Positions 31,113 to 31,153 of a stretch of DNA of 31,153 bases are shown piece after piece. The translations under genes and the position numbers were made by a program. Within the stretch, counting starts at the first letter, position 1. Each line of letters opens with the position of its first letter. The notes beneath the pieces were generated by a model, which was not told where the DNA came from, searched no databases, and was given only the letters and a program-made list of their open reading frames with translations. The DNA is from Pseudomonadota bacterium (GTDB lineage: Bacteria; Pseudomonadota; Alphaproteobacteria; Rhizobiales; Xanthobacteraceae), in NCBI GenBank assembly GCA_023387695.1, contig JAEWHT010000288.1:1-31153 (forward strand), written 5' to 3'.

Positions 31113-31153
31113 ATGCAAAGCCTCCACGTCAACGGATACGACATGCCCTATCT
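31113..31153 (+). CDS. Start of a probable alpha/beta hydrolase, cut by window edge
   Basis: Only 13 codons are present: MQSLHVNGYDMPY. The phrase VNGYDMxY is how many alpha/beta-fold hydrolases begin, just before the first strand. There is no obvious ribosome binding site (CCCTAA precedes), so the start is uncertain. Extending the sequence rightward should reveal an HG-type oxyanion motif and a GxSxG nucleophile if the guess is right. Confidence 0.4.
   Translation, partial: MQSLHVNGYDMPY

Noticed and set aside
1..31153. CRISPR arrays, tRNA/rRNA genes, transposases, integrases
   Set aside because: None found: repeats present are palindromic elements in few copies without regular spacers, and no clover-leaf or recombinase motif was recognised by eye.

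Overview
The window looks like chromosome of a Bradyrhizobium-type alphaproteobacterium (family Nitrobacteraceae). The DNA is GC-rich with strong third-position GC. It carries the divergent phyR / nepR-ecfG general stress locus arranged as described in Bradyrhizobium japonicum, a DUF3551-type small secreted protein, and dispersed long palindromes of the kind common in Bradyrhizobium and Rhodopseudomonas intergenic DNA. No rRNA, tRNA, CRISPR array, transposase or phage gene is visible. The genus assignment rests on recognised families and gene order, not on a database search.

Left part (1-9.4 kb): mixed accessory genes. A GNAT acetyltransferase and a secreted DUF2147 protein read rightward. 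A DUF3095 protein (class III cyclase-like) and two small unknown proteins follow. A tightly overlapped leftward cassette then encodes a free-standing acyl carrier protein, an acyl-adenylating enzyme and an SDR reductase, preceded on the same strand by a FATP-type acyl-CoA synthetase. An orphan tricarboxylate-transporter binding protein (Tat-type signal) and a DUF3551 protein close this part.

Middle (9.4-18.3 kb): an orphan RND efflux pump converges on htpG, which has a good RpoH-type promoter. A secreted unknown protein comes next, then an intergenic region on whose plus strand I see three hairpins in a row, the last a textbook rho-independent terminator with no upstream plus-strand gene: a strong small-RNA candidate. 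After a SnoaL/NTF2-like protein comes the general stress cascade: phyR (leftward) and nepR-ecfG (rightward, stop and start overlapping by one base). Two EcfG-like promoter matches face phyR.

Right part (18.3-31 kb): a fatty-acid-type catabolic regulon. Leftward from a TetR regulator run an HSD10-like SDR, a crotonase, a feruloyl-CoA-synthase-like ligase, three acyl-CoA dehydrogenases (two of them tandem duplicates) and a nitroreductase. Rightward and divergent run a thiolase and a second acyl-CoA ligase. A 20-bp near-palindrome overlapping the thiolase -35 box is a likely TetR operator for both arms. Together the genes can activate an acid to its CoA ester, dehydrogenate, process, oxidise and thiolytically cleave it. 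The substrate is not shown by the sequence; the ligase type and dehydrogenase pairing point to an aromatic, branched or cyclic acid rather than a plain fatty acid. An Ogt-type DNA repair methyltransferase and the first codons of a probable alpha/beta hydrolase end the window.

The most worthwhile novelties are the small-RNA candidate near 15.54-15.66 kb, the ACP-ligase-SDR cassette, the TetR operator/promoter overlap, and a palindromic repeat that appears to have been duplicated together with an acyl-CoA dehydrogenase gene.
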